In this document: positions 12,772-12,912 of the stretch, piece by piece | Position numbering within the stretch: position 1 is the stretch's first letter | How the letters are laid out: every line of letters begins with the position of its first letter | DNA from: CAZJJK01 sp964546285 | GTDB taxonomy: Bacteria; Spirochaetota; Spirochaetia; Treponematales; Breznakiellaceae | Assembly: GCA_964546285.1 (NCBI GenBank) | Contig: CAZJJK010000098.1 | Span: forward strand, 1 to 12,912 | Reading direction: 5' to 3' | DNA length: 12,912 bases | Notes under the pieces: model-generated | Told to the model about the DNA's origin: nothing | The model's input: the letters and a program-made list of their open reading frames with translations, nothing else | Databases searched by the model: none | Position numbers and translations under genes: made by a program

Positions 12772-12912
12772 ACGCCCGAACGGCCGCCGAGACCACGGCG
12801 ACGCCGGAAGCGATGGCCCCGGCGATGACAGCGGTTTGGAAGCCGGATGACAGCATGCCGGAAAGATTGCCTTCCACCGAGTTGAGCATCATGTAATACA
12901 TACCGCCACCCG
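12761..12912 (-). CDS. threonine/serine exporter family protein (ThrE/YjjB-like), C-terminal part
   Basis: The last 49 codons of a minus-strand gene whose start lies beyond the window. The segment GGGMYYMMLNSVEGN matches the PGxGMYY signature of the small YjjB/ThrE-C membrane domain, followed by a final hydrophobic helix (TAVIAGAIASGVAVVSAAV) and a short basic end. In such exporters this domain acts with a ThrE N-terminal domain, fused or encoded next door. Its stop codon overlaps the 3' end of the decayed transporter by 11 bases in convergent orientation. Confidence 0.8.
   Translation of the reverse strand, partial: GGGMYYMMLNSVEGNLSGMLSSGFQTAVIAGAIASGVAVVSAAVRAFKG

Overview
The window looks like chromosomal DNA from a spirochaete, most likely a Treponema relative of the gut or termite-gut type. 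This is an inference from gene content: a Na+-NQR-type operon without nqrA, a sn-glycerol-1-phosphate dehydrogenase, a short L-fucose isomerase-like protein beside a single-cluster [4Fe-4S] ferredoxin, and small proteins that resemble ones I associate with treponemes. No rRNA or marker gene in the window fixes the taxonomy. GC content sampled by eye rises from about 43-50% on the left to about 65-70% on the right.

Layout. (1) Positions 3-85 hold a minus-strand tRNA-Leu(UAA) with a clear promoter. It diverges from a plus-strand TatD-family hydrolase (151-975), which ends at a hairpin terminator (1041-1081). (2) A minus-strand pair follows: a fucose/arabinose isomerase-like protein (2542-1313), then a ferredoxin (1291-1094). 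(3) A 420-base region without a convincing gene holds an AT-rich stretch and, on the minus strand, a candidate small RNA (about 2914-2793) that ends in a strong intrinsic terminator and displays two CU-rich anti-Shine-Dalgarno-like stretches. (4) A long, tightly packed minus-strand operon runs from 8226 to 2965: nqrB, nqrC, nqrD, nqrE, nqrF, then three uncharacterised genes (158, about 269 and 90 aa). nqrB is interrupted by 100 Ns, an assembly gap. (5) Upstream on the minus strand are an NSUN-type RNA cytosine methyltransferase (9284-8361) and a PLP aminotransferase (10559-9300) with a collagen-like Gly-Ala-Pro tail. (6) Diverging from the aminotransferase is egsA (10711-12120), with a perfect TATAAT box six bases before its ATG. 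It is followed by a decayed ArsB/NhaD-family transporter (12143-12771). (7) The window ends inside the C-terminus of a minus-strand ThrE/YjjB-like threonine/serine exporter subunit (12912-12761).

How the genes work together. NqrB-F would form most of a membrane complex that moves electrons from NADH through FAD, iron-sulfur clusters and covalent FMN while pumping Na+. The quinone-site subunit NqrA is not encoded here, so either it lies elsewhere or the complex uses a different acceptor. The three unknown genes appear to be co-transcribed and partly translationally coupled with it. EgsA makes sn-glycerol-1-phosphate, unusual in bacteria. Several first genes of transcripts (tatD, fucI-like, egsA) carry a -10-like box only 6-7 bases before the start codon, which hints at leaderless mRNAs, while nqrB and the aminotransferase have classical AAGGAG sites.
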